Assembly: GCA_039805905.1 (NCBI GenBank)
Contig: JBDIVM010000002.1
Location: 372,001 to 436,000 of the forward strand
Length of the DNA: 64,000 nt
Direction: 5' to 3'
From: Thermohalobaculum sp039805905
Lineage (GTDB): Bacteria > Pseudomonadota > Alphaproteobacteria > Rhodobacterales > Rhodobacteraceae
Shown here piece by piece: positions 33,152 through 42,179 of the stretch; position 1 is the stretch's first letter, and each line of letters starts with the position of its first letter. The notes below the pieces were generated by a model. It was given only the letters and a program-made list of their open reading frames with translations, searched no databases and was not told the DNA's origin. The translations under genes and the position numbers were made by a program.

Positions 33152-34846
33152 CTACTGGCGCTCCACCAGCTCAGGAATGGTGAACACCTGTCCCGGATAT
33201 ATGAGATCGGGATCGCGGATCAAATGCGAGTTCGCCCCGAAGATCACGCTGTAGCGAATGCCGCGTCCGTAATACTGCTCGGCGAATTTCCAGAGATAAT
33301 CGCCCTTCTGCACCACGATCTTGCGCTCCCTGATATCATGCGCCGGGCCGAGCGGGGAGTATTCGAACGGGGTCTCCAGCCGGGTCAGCACCTTACCCTC
33401 GAGATCGACCTCGTCGAAGCGCAGCAGTTCCACGGAGCGGAGATCGCCGGCGGTCAGGCGCGCGGTCCAGTCGCCGTTGCTGTCGCAGCGCGTCTCGGCA
33501 CGGAAGACGGAGTTGGCGTAGATGCGGACGATCGACCCCGGACGGCCCCGGCCGGCGACGACGAGATCGCCGCCCTCGGTATAGGTGATCCGATCGAGCA
33601 GGAGCCCCGACCCGGTGTCGCCGGCCGCCGGCTGGAGCAGGGTCACGTCCTCGGCGCCAGGGCTTACCAGCACGGGCGCCTGCTCCGCGTCCGGCTGCGG
33701 CAGGATCAGCACCGGTGCGCTGGCCAGTTCGCGTGTCGCCGGCTCGGACACGGCAGCCAGCCTGGCCGCTTCCGCGGCCTGCTCTGCGGCACGGCGCGCG
33801 GCCTCACCCTTGGCGGCCGCCTCGGCGGCAAGCCGTTCCGCCTCGGCCTGCGCCGCTGCTGCCGCCGCAGCCTTCTCGGATCCGGTCCGCGCCGCGGCCT
33901 CGGCCGCCAGACGGTCCGCTTCCGCCCGCGCGGAAAGCTGCGCGGCGCCCTCCGCAGCCGAAGCAGCCCGTTCGGCGGCGGCCCGTGCCGCAGCCTCGGC
34001 CTCCGGCCGCTCGGCTTCGGTCGCCTGCGCGACCCTGGCCGCCGCGGCCTCGGCCGCGACCTGGGCAGTCTCGGCCTCCCGTGCGCCGCTCGCGGCCGCC
34101 AGGGCGGCCGTCTCGGCCTGGCGCTGCGCCGACTCGGCAAGCGACCCGGCGCTGGCCGTTGCATCGGCGGCCGCACTTGCCGCCGCCGCCGCGGCTTCCC
34201 GGTTGGATGCCGCCCTGGCCGCTTCCTGCGCGGCCGTCTGCTCGGCGGCAGCCTTCGTGGCCGCCTCGGCGGCAGCCCGCGCCGCATCGACCTGTGCAGC
34301 GCTCACGGGCAGCATGCGCGATCCTTCGGTGGCATCGGCACCGGGCACCCGGGCAACAAGCTCGCGGCTCTCGGTCGAGGGAGGGATTTCGAGGATCGCC
34401 GTGAACGATCCGCTTGCATCGGCGACCTCGGTGCCGATCACCGAACCGTCGAGCAGGAACTCGACCGTCTGGCCGGGCGTCGCCTGACCCGCGACCACGG
34501 TCTGGCCGTCCGGCGCCACGCGGACCACATCGAAGACCGGCGCCCGCTCGGCGGCGGCCGCGGCCGGCTGCTCTCCGGTCGCCGCGGCCGGTTCCACCGG
34601 TTCCGCGGGCGGGACGGCGGCCGTATCGGTCCCCGTCGCCGGCGCCCCGGCGGTGCCCGTCGTGTCCGCGGGAACGGAGGGCGTCGCGGGCTGGCTCTCG
34701 CCGGTGGCGGCAGCGGGCACTCCGCCCTGCCGGTCCGGCGCCGGAACGACCGTATCCGGCCCGGGCCCGCGGGTTCCGAACCAGAGCAGCAGCGCCGCCA
34801 GCGCTGCGCCGCCGAGCCACAGCATCTGCCTGGCCGATTTACGCAT
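33152..34846 (-). CDS. LysM-domain protein with long alanine-rich coiled-coil region
   Basis: A 564-residue protein with one N-terminal membrane helix or uncleaved signal (about 8-24), a Pro/Ala/Thr-rich linker (about 28-100), an Ig-like segment (TPGQTVEFLLDGSVIGTEVADA), a strongly alanine-rich helix of about 190 residues (about 165-360, repeated AAxRAAAEAA units), a second Ig-like part (GRGRPGSIVRIYANSVFRAE) and a C-terminal LysM domain (about 508-562, KIVVQKGDYLWKFAEQYYG to YPGQVFTIP). The layout fits an inner-membrane-anchored periplasmic protein that reaches peptidoglycan through LysM, the helix acting as a spacer. Similar LysM/Ig proteins are common in alphaproteobacteria, without a firm function. 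It heads the Atm1-GFA operon. Confidence 0.85.
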   Translation of the reverse strand: MRKSARQMLWLGGAALAALLLWFGTRGPGPDTVVPAPDRQGGVPAAATGESQPATPSVPADTTGTAGAPATGTDTAAVPPAEPVEPAAATGEQPAAAAAERAPVFDVVRVAPDGQTVVAGQATPGQTVEFLLDGSVIGTEVADASGSFTAILEIPPSTESRELVARVPGADATEGSRMLPVSAAQVDAARAAAEAATKAAAEQTAAQEAARAASNREAAAAAASAAADATASAGSLAESAQRQAETAALAAASGAREAETAQVAAEAAAARVAQATEAERPEAEAAARAAAERAASAAEGAAQLSARAEADRLAAEAAARTGSEKAAAAAAAQAEAERLAAEAAAKGEAARRAAEQAAEAARLAAVSEPATRELASAPVLILPQPDAEQAPVLVSPGAEDVTLLQPAAGDTGSGLLLDRITYTEGGDLVVAGRGRPGSIVRIYANSVFRAETRCDSNGDWTARLTAGDLRSVELLRFDEVDLEGKVLTRLETPFEYSPLGPAHDIRERKIVVQKGDYLWKFAEQYYGRGIRYSVIFGANSHLIRDPDLIYPGQVFTIPELVERQ

Positions 34847-34947
34847 ACTTTTATGCCTTCCGCGTCCGCTAGTTAACCCTGCACTCTATCCTACCGGTGC
34901 CACGTCGTGTAAACAATTCTGACATTCTTCCGAGGGGGCAGCCAAAA

Positions 34948-35505
34948 ATGCGATCCGGAAAGCGCACGGTCTGCATCTATTGCGGGTCGCGTTCCGGTCG
35001 TCGTCCGGCCTATCTGCGCGAGGCGCGCGCGGTCGGCGGGGCACTCGCCGCCGCCGGCTATGATCTGGTCTATGGCGCCGGCGACCTGGGGCTGATGGGC
35101 GAGACCGCCCGCGCCGCCCAGGCGGCCGGCGCGCGGATCATCGGCTTCATCCCGCGCCACATCTTCGACATCGAGATCGGCAAGCAGGATATTCACGCCG
35201 TGATCGTCACCGAGACCATGCACGAGCGCAAGAAGCTGATGCTGGCCAATTCCGATGCGATCATCGCCCTACCGGGTGGTCCCGGAACGCTTGACGAGCT
35301 GATCGAGGCGCTGACCTGGCGCCATCTCGGCCTGCACCGGAAACCAGTCCTTCTGCTGAATACCGGCGACTACTGGGGGCCGCTGCTCGCGCTGTTCGAC
35401 CACATGGTCGCCGAGGGCTTCGTCAGCACCCAGTTTCGCGACTATCTGGTCGTGGCCGAGACGGTCGAAGAACTGACCCGGAAACTATCCGAGGCGCTGG
35501 ACTGA
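34948..35505 (+). CDS. LOG family protein (Rossman fold nucleotide-binding)
   Basis: A 185-residue LOG-family enzyme (TIGR00730 type), whose members cleave nucleoside 5'-monophosphates (cytokinin-type or ordinary) into base and ribose 5-phosphate. VCIYCGSRSG (about 8-17), YGAGDLGLMG (about 42-51), MHERK (91-95) and PGGPGTLDE (109-117) cover the substrate site. Family consensus has PGGxGTxEE, so the first acidic residue is Asp here, and YGGG is YGAG; both are conservative. The ATG at 34948 with GAGGGGG upstream is taken instead of the in-frame GTG at 34897. It is convergent with sodB through a strong hairpin and divergent from the LysM gene. Confidence 0.88.
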   Translation: MRSGKRTVCIYCGSRSGRRPAYLREARAVGGALAAAGYDLVYGAGDLGLMGETARAAQAAGARIIGFIPRHIFDIEIGKQDIHAVIVTETMHERKKLMLANSDAIIALPGGPGTLDELIEALTWRHLGLHRKPVLLLNTGDYWGPLLALFDHMVAEGFVSTQFRDYLVVAETVEELTRKLSEALD

Positions 35506-35521
35506 CGCGCTCCCGATCAAA

Positions 35522-35543
35522 CCCCGGGCGGTGCCGCCCGGGG
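35522..35543. terminator. Bidirectional terminator between LOG and sodB genes
   Basis: A perfect 10-bp inverted repeat: CCCCGGGCGG (35522-35531) and CCGCCCGGGG (35534-35543) with a 2-nt centre. CCGCTTTCT follows on the plus strand and TTTGATC on the minus strand. It is placed exactly between two convergent genes. Confidence 0.7.
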
Positions 35544-35567
35544 CCGCTTTCTGCCCGCCGCGGCGCG

Positions 35568-36173
35568 TCAGCCGCCGGCCTTGGTCAGCCGCTCCGCCAC
35601 ATTCTCCCAGTTCACCAGCTTGTCGAGGAAGTTCTTGAGATAGTCCGGCCGCCGGTTGCGGAAGTCGATGTAGTAGGAATGCTCCCATACGTCGCAGCCC
35701 AGAAGCGCGGTCTGCCCGAAGCAGAGCGGGTTCACCCCGTTCGGGGTCTTGGTGACCTTGAGCGCGTTGCCCTCCTTCACCAGCCAGCACCAGCCCGAGC
35801 CGAACTGACCCACCCCGGCGGCGACGAAGTCGTCCTTGAACTTCTGCACCGAGCCGAAAGCATCGGTGATGCGCTTCTCCAGCGCGCCGGGCATAGCGCG
35901 GCCCTTCGGCCCCATCATCTGCCAGAACTGGATGTGGTTCCAGTGCTGCGCGGCGTTGTTGAACAGCCCTGCCTTGTCGGCGCTGTTGTAGGTCGCGGTG
36001 ATCACCTCCTCGAGGTTCTTTCCCTCGAGGCCCGAGCCGGCCAGCAGCTTGTTGCCGTTGTCCACATAGGCCTTGTGATGCAGGTCGTGATGGTAGTGCA
36101 GCGTCTCCTCCGACATGCCGCCATCCTTGAGCGCGTCCTTTGCGTAGGGAAGATCGGGAAGTTCGAAAGCCAT
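35568..36173 (-). CDS. sodB: Superoxide dismutase, Fe type
   Basis: A 201-residue Fe/Mn superoxide dismutase, cytosolic (no signal peptide). Metal ligands are H28 (LHYHHD), H80 (AAQHWNH), and the Asp and His of DVWEHSYY near the C-terminus. The glutamine Q76 in NNAAQHWNH takes the place of Gln69 of E. coli FeSOD and the segment GSGWCWLV has no Gln at the MnSOD position, which favours iron. A start at 36173 gives the standard FELPDLPYAKDAL opening. A TATATT element at 36240-36235 on the minus strand could be its -10 box. Length and active site are complete. Confidence 0.95.
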   Translation of the reverse strand: MAFELPDLPYAKDALKDGGMSEETLHYHHDLHHKAYVDNGNKLLAGSGLEGKNLEEVITATYNSADKAGLFNNAAQHWNHIQFWQMMGPKGRAMPGALEKRITDAFGSVQKFKDDFVAAGVGQFGSGWCWLVKEGNALKVTKTPNGVNPLCFGQTALLGCDVWEHSYYIDFRNRRPDYLKNFLDKLVNWENVAERLTKAGG

Positions 36174-36288
36174 CGGCGTTTCCCCTGTGTGAATTGAGTT
36201 CCGGTGCAGCGGGGGCGGGCGCCCCTCGTGCGGCAATATAAGGCGAATGCCGGCAGGCGAAAGGGGCATTGCGGTCGGGGAAGGCAGC

Positions 36289-36651
36289 TCAGAGCGCGAC
36301 CAGCACCGCCGCCACCCTGCGGTCCTCGGCCAGCAGCACGTTGTAGGTGCGGCAAGCCGAGGCGGTCGACATGATCTCGACCCCGATCCCGGCCGCCTCC
36401 AGCCGGGCGCGGATCGAGCGGTCGAGCGGCGCGATCTCCGCCCCCTGCCCCACCAGCACCACATCGATCTTCGCGGACCGCGCCAGCACCGCCTCGAACA
36501 CCTCGGGCCGGAGCGGCCCCTCGAAGCCCTGCGCGCCGTCCGGCCGCAGCACGAGCGAGCCGACGTGCCAGACGCCGTCGACGCGGAACCCGCCCGGGCC
36601 GTAGGCATCGACCGGGCGGCGTCCGGACAGGGAGATCTCCGTCATCCGCAT
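36289..36651 (-). CDS. Mth938-like (DUF498) domain protein
   Basis: A 120-residue protein with the Mth938/DUF498 fold: ISLSGRRPVDAYGPGGFRV near the start, VLVGQGAEIAPLD in the middle and TASACRTYNVLLAEDRRVAAVL at the end. The human relative NDUFAF3 helps complex I assembly; bacterial members are often found next to secD/secF, as here, with unknown role. GGGAGG stands 9 bases before the ATG at 36651. It begins 32 bp after the secDF stop and is likely the third gene of yajC-secDF-DUF498. Confidence 0.85.
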   Translation of the reverse strand: MRMTEISLSGRRPVDAYGPGGFRVDGVWHVGSLVLRPDGAQGFEGPLRPEVFEAVLARSAKIDVVLVGQGAEIAPLDRSIRARLEAAGIGVEIMSTASACRTYNVLLAEDRRVAAVLVAL

Positions 36652-36682
36652 GGGAGGCTCCCTCCCCGGCCGTGTCCCGTGC

Positions 36683-39328
36683 TCAGACCTGCGCGCCGCC
36701 GAACTGCATGCCTGGCTTCTTCTCGTCCTCGCCCGACCAGTCGCGCTTGACGTTGAACCACAGCAGCAGCGGCGCGGCGACGAAGATCGACGAGTAGGTG
36801 CCGACCACAATGCCCCAGATCATCGCGAAGGTGAAACCCTTGATGACCTCCGGCCCCAGCACGAACATGGCGACCAGCGCCACCAGCGTGGTGGTCGAGG
36901 TCATCAGCGTCCGGCTCAGCGTCTCGTTGACCGAGAGGTTCAGCAGCTCGATCAGCGGCATCTTCTTGTATTTGCGCAGGTTCTCGCGCACCCGGTCGTA
37001 GACGACGACCGTGTCGTTCAGCGAATAGCCGACGATCGTCAGGATCGCCGCCACGATCGAGAGGTTGAACTCGATCTTGAAGATCGCGAACACCCCCATC
37101 GTCAGCGCCACGTCGTGGATCAGCGACAGCACCGAACCGACACCGAACTGCCACTCGAAGCGCAGCCAGATATAGACCGAGATCGCCGCGATCGCGAGCG
37201 CCACGGCCAGGATGCCCGAGTTGAGAAGCTCGCCCGAGACCTTGGGCCCGACCACCTCGACACGCCGGATCTCGGTGCCCGGGATCGCCGCAACCAGGGT
37301 CTGGCCGATCCGCTCGGCGATCGCGGTCTGGTCCTCGCCCGAGGCAGCCTGCTCCTCGACCCGGATCAGCACGTCGTTGTCGTCGCCGAAGCTCTGCACA
37401 GCCACGTCGCCGAGATTCATGCCGGTGACCACGCCGCGGATCTGCCCCAGGTCGGCCTGCTGCTGGGTCCGGATCTCGATCATCGTGCCACCCTGGAAGT
37501 CGATACCAAAGTTCAGACCCAATACGCCGACGAGCACGGCCGAGACGGCGATGGCGGCCGCTGACAGCAGCGCGAAGGGTCTGCGCCAGTTCAGGAACGG
37601 CACGTTGGTCACGTCCGGCACCATGCGCAGCAGGCTGATGCTCAGCGCCTTCGGCCTGACATAATGCACGTAGAGCGTGATGATCAGCCGCGTCACCATC
37701 ACCGCGGTGAAGACCGAGGTGACGATGCCGAACATCAGCGTGATGGCGAAGCCGCGCACCGGGCCTGCCCCCATGCCGAACAGGATCACCGCGGCGATCA
37801 GCGTGGTGAGGTTGGCGTCGAGGATGGCGCTCCAGGCGTGCTCGTAGCCCCGCTCGATCGCCCGGCTGATGCCCTTCGAGGCCTTGAGCTCCTCCTTGAT
37901 GCGCTCGAAAACCAACACGTTGGCGTCGACCGCCATGCCGATGGTCAGCGCGATGCCGGCGATGCCGGGCAGCGTCAGCGTCGCCCCGATGACCGAGAGC
38001 AGCGCGAAGATCAGCCCGACATTCAGCGCAAGCGCGATGTTGGCAAACACGCCGAGCAGGCCATAATAGGCGATCATGTAGACGATCACGGCGCCGAACG
38101 CGATCAGCGTCGCGAGCTGGCCCTTGGCGACCGAGTCGGCGCCGAGGTCGGGGCCGACCGTGCTCTGCTGCAGGACCTTGATCGAGGCCGGCAGCGCCCC
38201 GGCGCGCAGCAGGATCGAAAGCTCGGTTGCGCTCTCTACCGAGAAGTTGCCCTCGATATAGCCCGACCCGCCGAGGATCGGCGAGTTGATCCGCGGCGCC
38301 GAAATCACCTCGTTGTCGAGCACGATGGCAAACAGCTGCCCCACATTGGCGGCCGTGTAGTTGCCGAAGATGCGCGCGCCGGAGGTGTCGAACCGGAAAT
38401 TGACGACCGGCGTGCCGTTCTGCGGATGGAAACCCATCTGGCTGTCGACCAGGTTCTCGCCGGTCAGCACCGGCTTGCGCTCGAGCAGGTATCGCGTGCC
38501 GTCCTCGCGGTCGGGCAGCACCATCTGGCCCGGGCCGGGATTGGCGGCCGCGTCGCCGAACCCCTCGACCCGGTGGAAGGTCAGCTTGGCGGTCTTGCCG
38601 ATCAGACTCTTCAGCTCCTCGGCCGAGCCGATGCCGGGAACCTGCACCAGGATGCGGTCGGCCCCCTCGCGCTGGATGGTCGGCTCGCGGGTGCCCGCCT
38701 CGTCGATGCGTCGGCGCACGATCTCCAGCGACTGCGCGACCGTACGGTCGGCAATCTCGTTCAGTGCCGGCTCGGTCAGCGTCAGGCGGAAGGTCTGGTC
38801 GCCGGCATCGGCGATGTCGAGGTCGACGACGCCGACTCCGCCGCCCATGCCGAAGCCGCCGCCGAGGATTCCGCCGACCGGCTGTGCCAGCCCGCGCAGC
38901 AGCTCGCCCGCCCGCGCCACGTCCTCGGGGTTGGTGATGCGGACCGCGACATGGTCCTCGGCGGCCCGCAGGTCGGTGAAGCGGCGCACACCGCCCTCGG
39001 TCAGCGCGTTGCGCACGTCGCCGCGGAGCGTCTGCATCCGCTCGGCGACCACCTCGCTGACCTGCACCTCGATCAGCAGATGCGCGCCGCCACGCAGGTC
39101 GAGGCCGAGATTGACCACGTCCGCCGGGAGCCAGGAAGGCCAGCTCTCCGCCCGCGCCCGGAGATCCCCGGGGACCGGCTTGCCGTCACGCTCCAGCCGC
39201 TCGATCTCGCCCCGCGCCCGCGTCGCCGTATCCGCCTGCTCGTAGAACAGGTTCGGCATTGCGAAGACGACGCCCGCGAGACAGATGCCGATGACCAGAA
39301 GTCGTTTCCAGAGCGGGAAGTAGAGCAT
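36683..39328 (-). CDS. secDF: Protein translocase subunit SecDF (fused SecD-SecF)
   Basis: An 881-residue protein containing SecD (about 1-570) and SecF (about 575-881) in a single chain with no stop between. SecD signs: an N-terminal helix, LGLDLRGGAHLLIEV (about 71-85), the large periplasmic domain and the helices starting at IAFGAVIVYM with GMAVDANVLVFERIKEE. SecF signs: GLNFGIDFQGGTMIEI and the matching SLNDTVVVYDRVRENLRK. SecDF uses the proton gradient to pull proteins from the Sec channel into the periplasm. Fusion is known in Rhizobiales and Bacillus, while many other proteobacteria keep two genes. It follows yajC (65-bp gap), the usual arrangement. Confidence 0.95.
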   Translation of the reverse strand: MLYFPLWKRLLVIGICLAGVVFAMPNLFYEQADTATRARGEIERLERDGKPVPGDLRARAESWPSWLPADVVNLGLDLRGGAHLLIEVQVSEVVAERMQTLRGDVRNALTEGGVRRFTDLRAAEDHVAVRITNPEDVARAGELLRGLAQPVGGILGGGFGMGGGVGVVDLDIADAGDQTFRLTLTEPALNEIADRTVAQSLEIVRRRIDEAGTREPTIQREGADRILVQVPGIGSAEELKSLIGKTAKLTFHRVEGFGDAAANPGPGQMVLPDREDGTRYLLERKPVLTGENLVDSQMGFHPQNGTPVVNFRFDTSGARIFGNYTAANVGQLFAIVLDNEVISAPRINSPILGGSGYIEGNFSVESATELSILLRAGALPASIKVLQQSTVGPDLGADSVAKGQLATLIAFGAVIVYMIAYYGLLGVFANIALALNVGLIFALLSVIGATLTLPGIAGIALTIGMAVDANVLVFERIKEELKASKGISRAIERGYEHAWSAILDANLTTLIAAVILFGMGAGPVRGFAITLMFGIVTSVFTAVMVTRLIITLYVHYVRPKALSISLLRMVPDVTNVPFLNWRRPFALLSAAAIAVSAVLVGVLGLNFGIDFQGGTMIEIRTQQQADLGQIRGVVTGMNLGDVAVQSFGDDNDVLIRVEEQAASGEDQTAIAERIGQTLVAAIPGTEIRRVEVVGPKVSGELLNSGILAVALAIAAISVYIWLRFEWQFGVGSVLSLIHDVALTMGVFAIFKIEFNLSIVAAILTIVGYSLNDTVVVYDRVRENLRKYKKMPLIELLNLSVNETLSRTLMTSTTTLVALVAMFVLGPEVIKGFTFAMIWGIVVGTYSSIFVAAPLLLWFNVKRDWSGEDEKKPGMQFGGAQV

Positions 39329-39393
39329 TGCGCCGCCTCGTGTTTGCAGTCACGGGCCCCCGGCACCGGTCCGGGTCCGTCCGGCCACGCCGG

Positions 39394-39735
39394 TCAGGTG
39401 TTCGCAGCCGGCTCGGTCTTCGACAGCACCGCCGAGATGGTTGATCTGACGACCCGCACCTTCACGTCCCTGGCGATCTCGAGCTCGATCTCGTTCTCGC
39501 CCTCGGCCCCCACCTTGGTCACCTTGGCCAGCATGCCGCCCGCGGTGATCACCTGGTCGCCGCGGCGCAGGTTCTGCACCATCTGGGCATGCTCCTTCGC
39601 CTTCTTCTGCTGGGGCCGGATCAACAGGAAGTAGAAGATCACGAAGATCAGGATCAGCGGGAACATCGACAGCAGGAAGTTCGGATCTCCCCCGGCTCCC
39701 CCGGCGGCCTGGGCGTAGGCGGGTGTGGCGAACAT
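39394..39735 (-). CDS. yajC: Preprotein translocase subunit YajC
   Basis: A 113-residue single-span membrane protein. After a short alanine/glycine-rich N-terminus (FATPAYAQAAGGAGG) the helix SMFPLILIFVIFYFLLIRPQ (about 23-42) ends in the family's RPQQKKAKEH motif, and the cytosolic part has LRRGDQVITAGGMLAKVTKV. YajC binds SecDF and YidC. The start at 39735 has GAGGAT upstream; earlier in-frame codons add a non-conserved 11-residue lead. It is divergent from serS across 198 bp. Confidence 0.93.
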   Translation of the reverse strand: MFATPAYAQAAGGAGGDPNFLLSMFPLILIFVIFYFLLIRPQQKKAKEHAQMVQNLRRGDQVITAGGMLAKVTKVGAEGENEIELEIARDVKVRVVRSTISAVLSKTEPAANT

Positions 39736-39933
39736 GCAGGATCCTCTCGGTCTGTCGCGTATGGTCATCGCGGCCGTGCATTGCGGCGGGTCCGGCGCGG
39801 ATCAGGGGCATATAACGGTTGCCTCCGGGCGAGGCAAGGATGGGCCGCCGGAAAGGCGCGGGCCCGTGCGGCGCTGGAAAACCCCGCCCGCCTGGTGCAT
39901 AACCGCGCGCGATTCCAACCCGGAGCCACTGCC

Positions 39934-41226
39934 ATGCACGACATCCGCCTGATCCGCGAGAACCCGGCCGCCTTCGACGCCATGCTGGCGCGGCGAGGGC
40001 TCTCGCCGATGTCGGTGCAGATCCTCGCCATCGACGAGGCGCGGCGCGGGAAGATCACCGCCTCCGAGGCCGCCCAGGCCGAGCGCAACGCCGCCTCGAA
40101 GGAGGTCGGTCAGGCCAAGGCCACGGGCGACGAGGTCGAATTCGAGCGGCTGCGCGCGCTGATGGCGGCGAAGAAGGACGAGATCGCCCGGCTCGAGACC
40201 GAGGCGGCGGAGGAGGACCGGCGTCTCAACGATCTGCTGCTCACCATCCCCAACGCGCCGCTCGCCAGCGTGCCCGACGGCACGGGCGAGCACGACAATG
40301 TCGAACTCCGCCGCTGGGGCACGCCGCCGGCCTTCGGCTTCGCGCCGAAGCAGCATTACGAGCTCGGCGAGGCCATGGGCGCGATGGATTTCGACGCCGC
40401 GGCGAAACTGTCCGGCGCCCGGTTCATGACGCTATCGGGCCCGCTCGCCCGGCTGCACCGGGCGCTGGCGCAGTTCATGCTCGACACCCATGTGACCCAC
40501 AACGGGTTGACCGAGGTCTGGACGCCGGTGCTGGTCAAGGACGAGGCGCTGGTCGGCACCGGCCAGCTGCCGAAGTTCGCCGAGGACCTCTACCGCACCG
40601 AGAACGGCTGGTGGCTGATCCCGACCGCCGAGGTGACGCTCACGAACCTCACCGCCGGCGAGATCGTCGACGAGGCCACGCTGCCCCGGCGCTACACCGC
40701 CTGGACCCAGTGCTTCCGGGCCGAGGCCGGGGCCGCCGGCAAGGACACCCGCGGCATGCTGCGCCAGCACCAGTTCGAGAAGGTCGAGATGGTGTCACTG
40801 ACCCGGCCCGAGGAGTCCGAGGCCGAACTCGCGCGCATGACCCGCTGCGCCGAAGGAGTCCTCGAGCGCCTCGGCCTGCCCTACCGCACGGTCGTGCTCT
40901 GCACCGGCGACATGGGCTTCGGCGCGCGGCGCACCCATGACATCGAGGTCTGGCTGCCGGGCCAGGACACCTATCGCGAGATCAGTTCGTGCTCGGTCTG
41001 CGGCGACTTCCAGGCCCGGCGCATGAACGCCCGCTTCCGCCGCACGGGCGAGAAGCGGCCCGAGTTCCTGCACACCCTGAACGGCTCGGGCCTCGCGGTC
41101 GGGCGCACGCTGATCGCGGTAATGGAAAACTGCCAGGAGGCCGATGGCGGCATCGCCATACCCGAGGCGCTCCGCGGCTACATGGGCGGCGCGGCGCGGA
41201 TCAGCCCCGGCGGATCGCTCGACTGA
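39934..41226 (+). CDS. serS: Serine--tRNA ligase
   Basis: A 430-residue class II seryl-tRNA synthetase. Residues 1-110 make the N-terminal coiled-coil arm that contacts tRNA (MHDIRLIRENPAAFDAMLARRG and the Ala/Glu-rich helices). Class II motif 2 lies in QCFRAEAGAAGKDTRGMLRQHQFEKVE (split, about 267-293) and motif 3 in NGSGLAVGRTLIAVMEN (about 387-403); TAEVTLTNL contacts serine. Length and all motifs are complete. It begins a plus-strand run continuing to surE, pcm and the NlpD-like gene. Confidence 0.97.
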   Translation: MHDIRLIRENPAAFDAMLARRGLSPMSVQILAIDEARRGKITASEAAQAERNAASKEVGQAKATGDEVEFERLRALMAAKKDEIARLETEAAEEDRRLNDLLLTIPNAPLASVPDGTGEHDNVELRRWGTPPAFGFAPKQHYELGEAMGAMDFDAAAKLSGARFMTLSGPLARLHRALAQFMLDTHVTHNGLTEVWTPVLVKDEALVGTGQLPKFAEDLYRTENGWWLIPTAEVTLTNLTAGEIVDEATLPRRYTAWTQCFRAEAGAAGKDTRGMLRQHQFEKVEMVSLTRPEESEAELARMTRCAEGVLERLGLPYRTVVLCTGDMGFGARRTHDIEVWLPGQDTYREISSCSVCGDFQARRMNARFRRTGEKRPEFLHTLNGSGLAVGRTLIAVMENCQEADGGIAIPEALRGYMGGAARISPGGSLD

Positions 41227-41352
41227 GGCACCCGGCGGCGCCAGCGGGAGCGGGTCGCCGGAATCATCATGTGATCGACGCGCGCCGCTGGACGGATCGC
41301 GGCGGTCCCCCTACAACCCGGCCCTGAAGGCTGGGCGAGGGGACACGGGCGG

Positions 41353-42126
41353 ATGCGCATCCTGATCACCAATGACGACGGCATCACCGCGCCGGGGCTG
41401 AGGCTGGCCGAGGAGATCGGCGCCGAGCTTGCGGGGCCGGACGGCGAGGTCTGGGTCGTCGCGCCGGACTTCGAGCGCTCGGGCGTCAGCCATGCCATTT
41501 CCTACACCGCGCCGATGCGGATGACCCGGATCGACGACCGGCGCTACACGGTCGACGGCTACCCGGCCGACTGCGTCCTGGTGGGGCTGCATGTGATCCT
41601 GAGGGACAGCCCGCCCGACCTGATCCTCTCGGGCGTCAACCGGGGTCACAACGTGGCCGAGGACGTGGTCTATTCGGGCACGGCCGGGGCCGCGATGGAA
41701 GGCGGCCTCAACGGCGTGCGCTCGATCGCGCTCAGCCAGTTCTACGGCAGCGGCCCCGACCGGCCCGGCGACCTCTGGGAGCCGGCCCGGACCTGGGGGC
41801 TGGAGGCCGTGCGCGCGGTGCTGCGGATGCCTTTCGCCGAGCGCAGCTTCTACAGCGTCAATTTCCCGGCTGTCCGCGCTGCAGAGGTCCGCGGCATGAC
41901 GGTCTGCCCGCAGGGCATCCGGGCCGATGCCACCTTCGAGATCGTGCCCTACCGGGCGCCGAACGGGCGTGACTTCCTGTTCACCCGGCACAACACCGCC
42001 AACCTCTCGGCGCCCGAGGGCACCGACGCCCGCCTCTGCCTCGAGGGCTGGGTCACGATCACGCCGCTCAGGCCCCAGCTCACCGCCGAGGACCTGATCG
42101 AAGGCGCCCGGGCGGCTCTCGGGTGA
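41353..42126 (+). CDS. surE: 5'/3'-nucleotidase SurE
   Basis: A 257-residue SurE. MRILITNDDG places the metal-binding aspartates at D8 and D9; ERSGVSHAISYTAPM and LILSGVNRGHNVAEDVVYSGTA (split) carry the serine and asparagine ligands. SurE removes phosphate from nucleoside monophosphates and short polyphosphates and is linked to stress survival. GAGGGGAC upstream fits the start. It is followed by pcm and an NlpD-like gene, the same order as surE-pcm-nlpD of enterobacteria. Confidence 0.96.
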   Translation: MRILITNDDGITAPGLRLAEEIGAELAGPDGEVWVVAPDFERSGVSHAISYTAPMRMTRIDDRRYTVDGYPADCVLVGLHVILRDSPPDLILSGVNRGHNVAEDVVYSGTAGAAMEGGLNGVRSIALSQFYGSGPDRPGDLWEPARTWGLEAVRAVLRMPFAERSFYSVNFPAVRAAEVRGMTVCPQGIRADATFEIVPYRAPNGRDFLFTRHNTANLSAPEGTDARLCLEGWVTITPLRPQLTAEDLIEGARAALG

Positions 42127-42179
42127 CAGCGCGGCGGGATGGGTCTAATCTCGCGCCGGCCGAGCCTCGGGGGAGCAGC

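Noticed and set aside
31394..34876. An 1160-codon plus-strand frame opposite the Atm1-type and LysM genes
   Set aside because: It is the longest open frame here but shows only Gly/Arg/His-rich composition; the opposite strand carries complete ABC exporter and LysM motifs.
37664..39634. A 656-codon frame antisense to secDF and yajC
   Set aside because: No motif, no ribosome-binding site, and the opposite strand is clearly SecDF.
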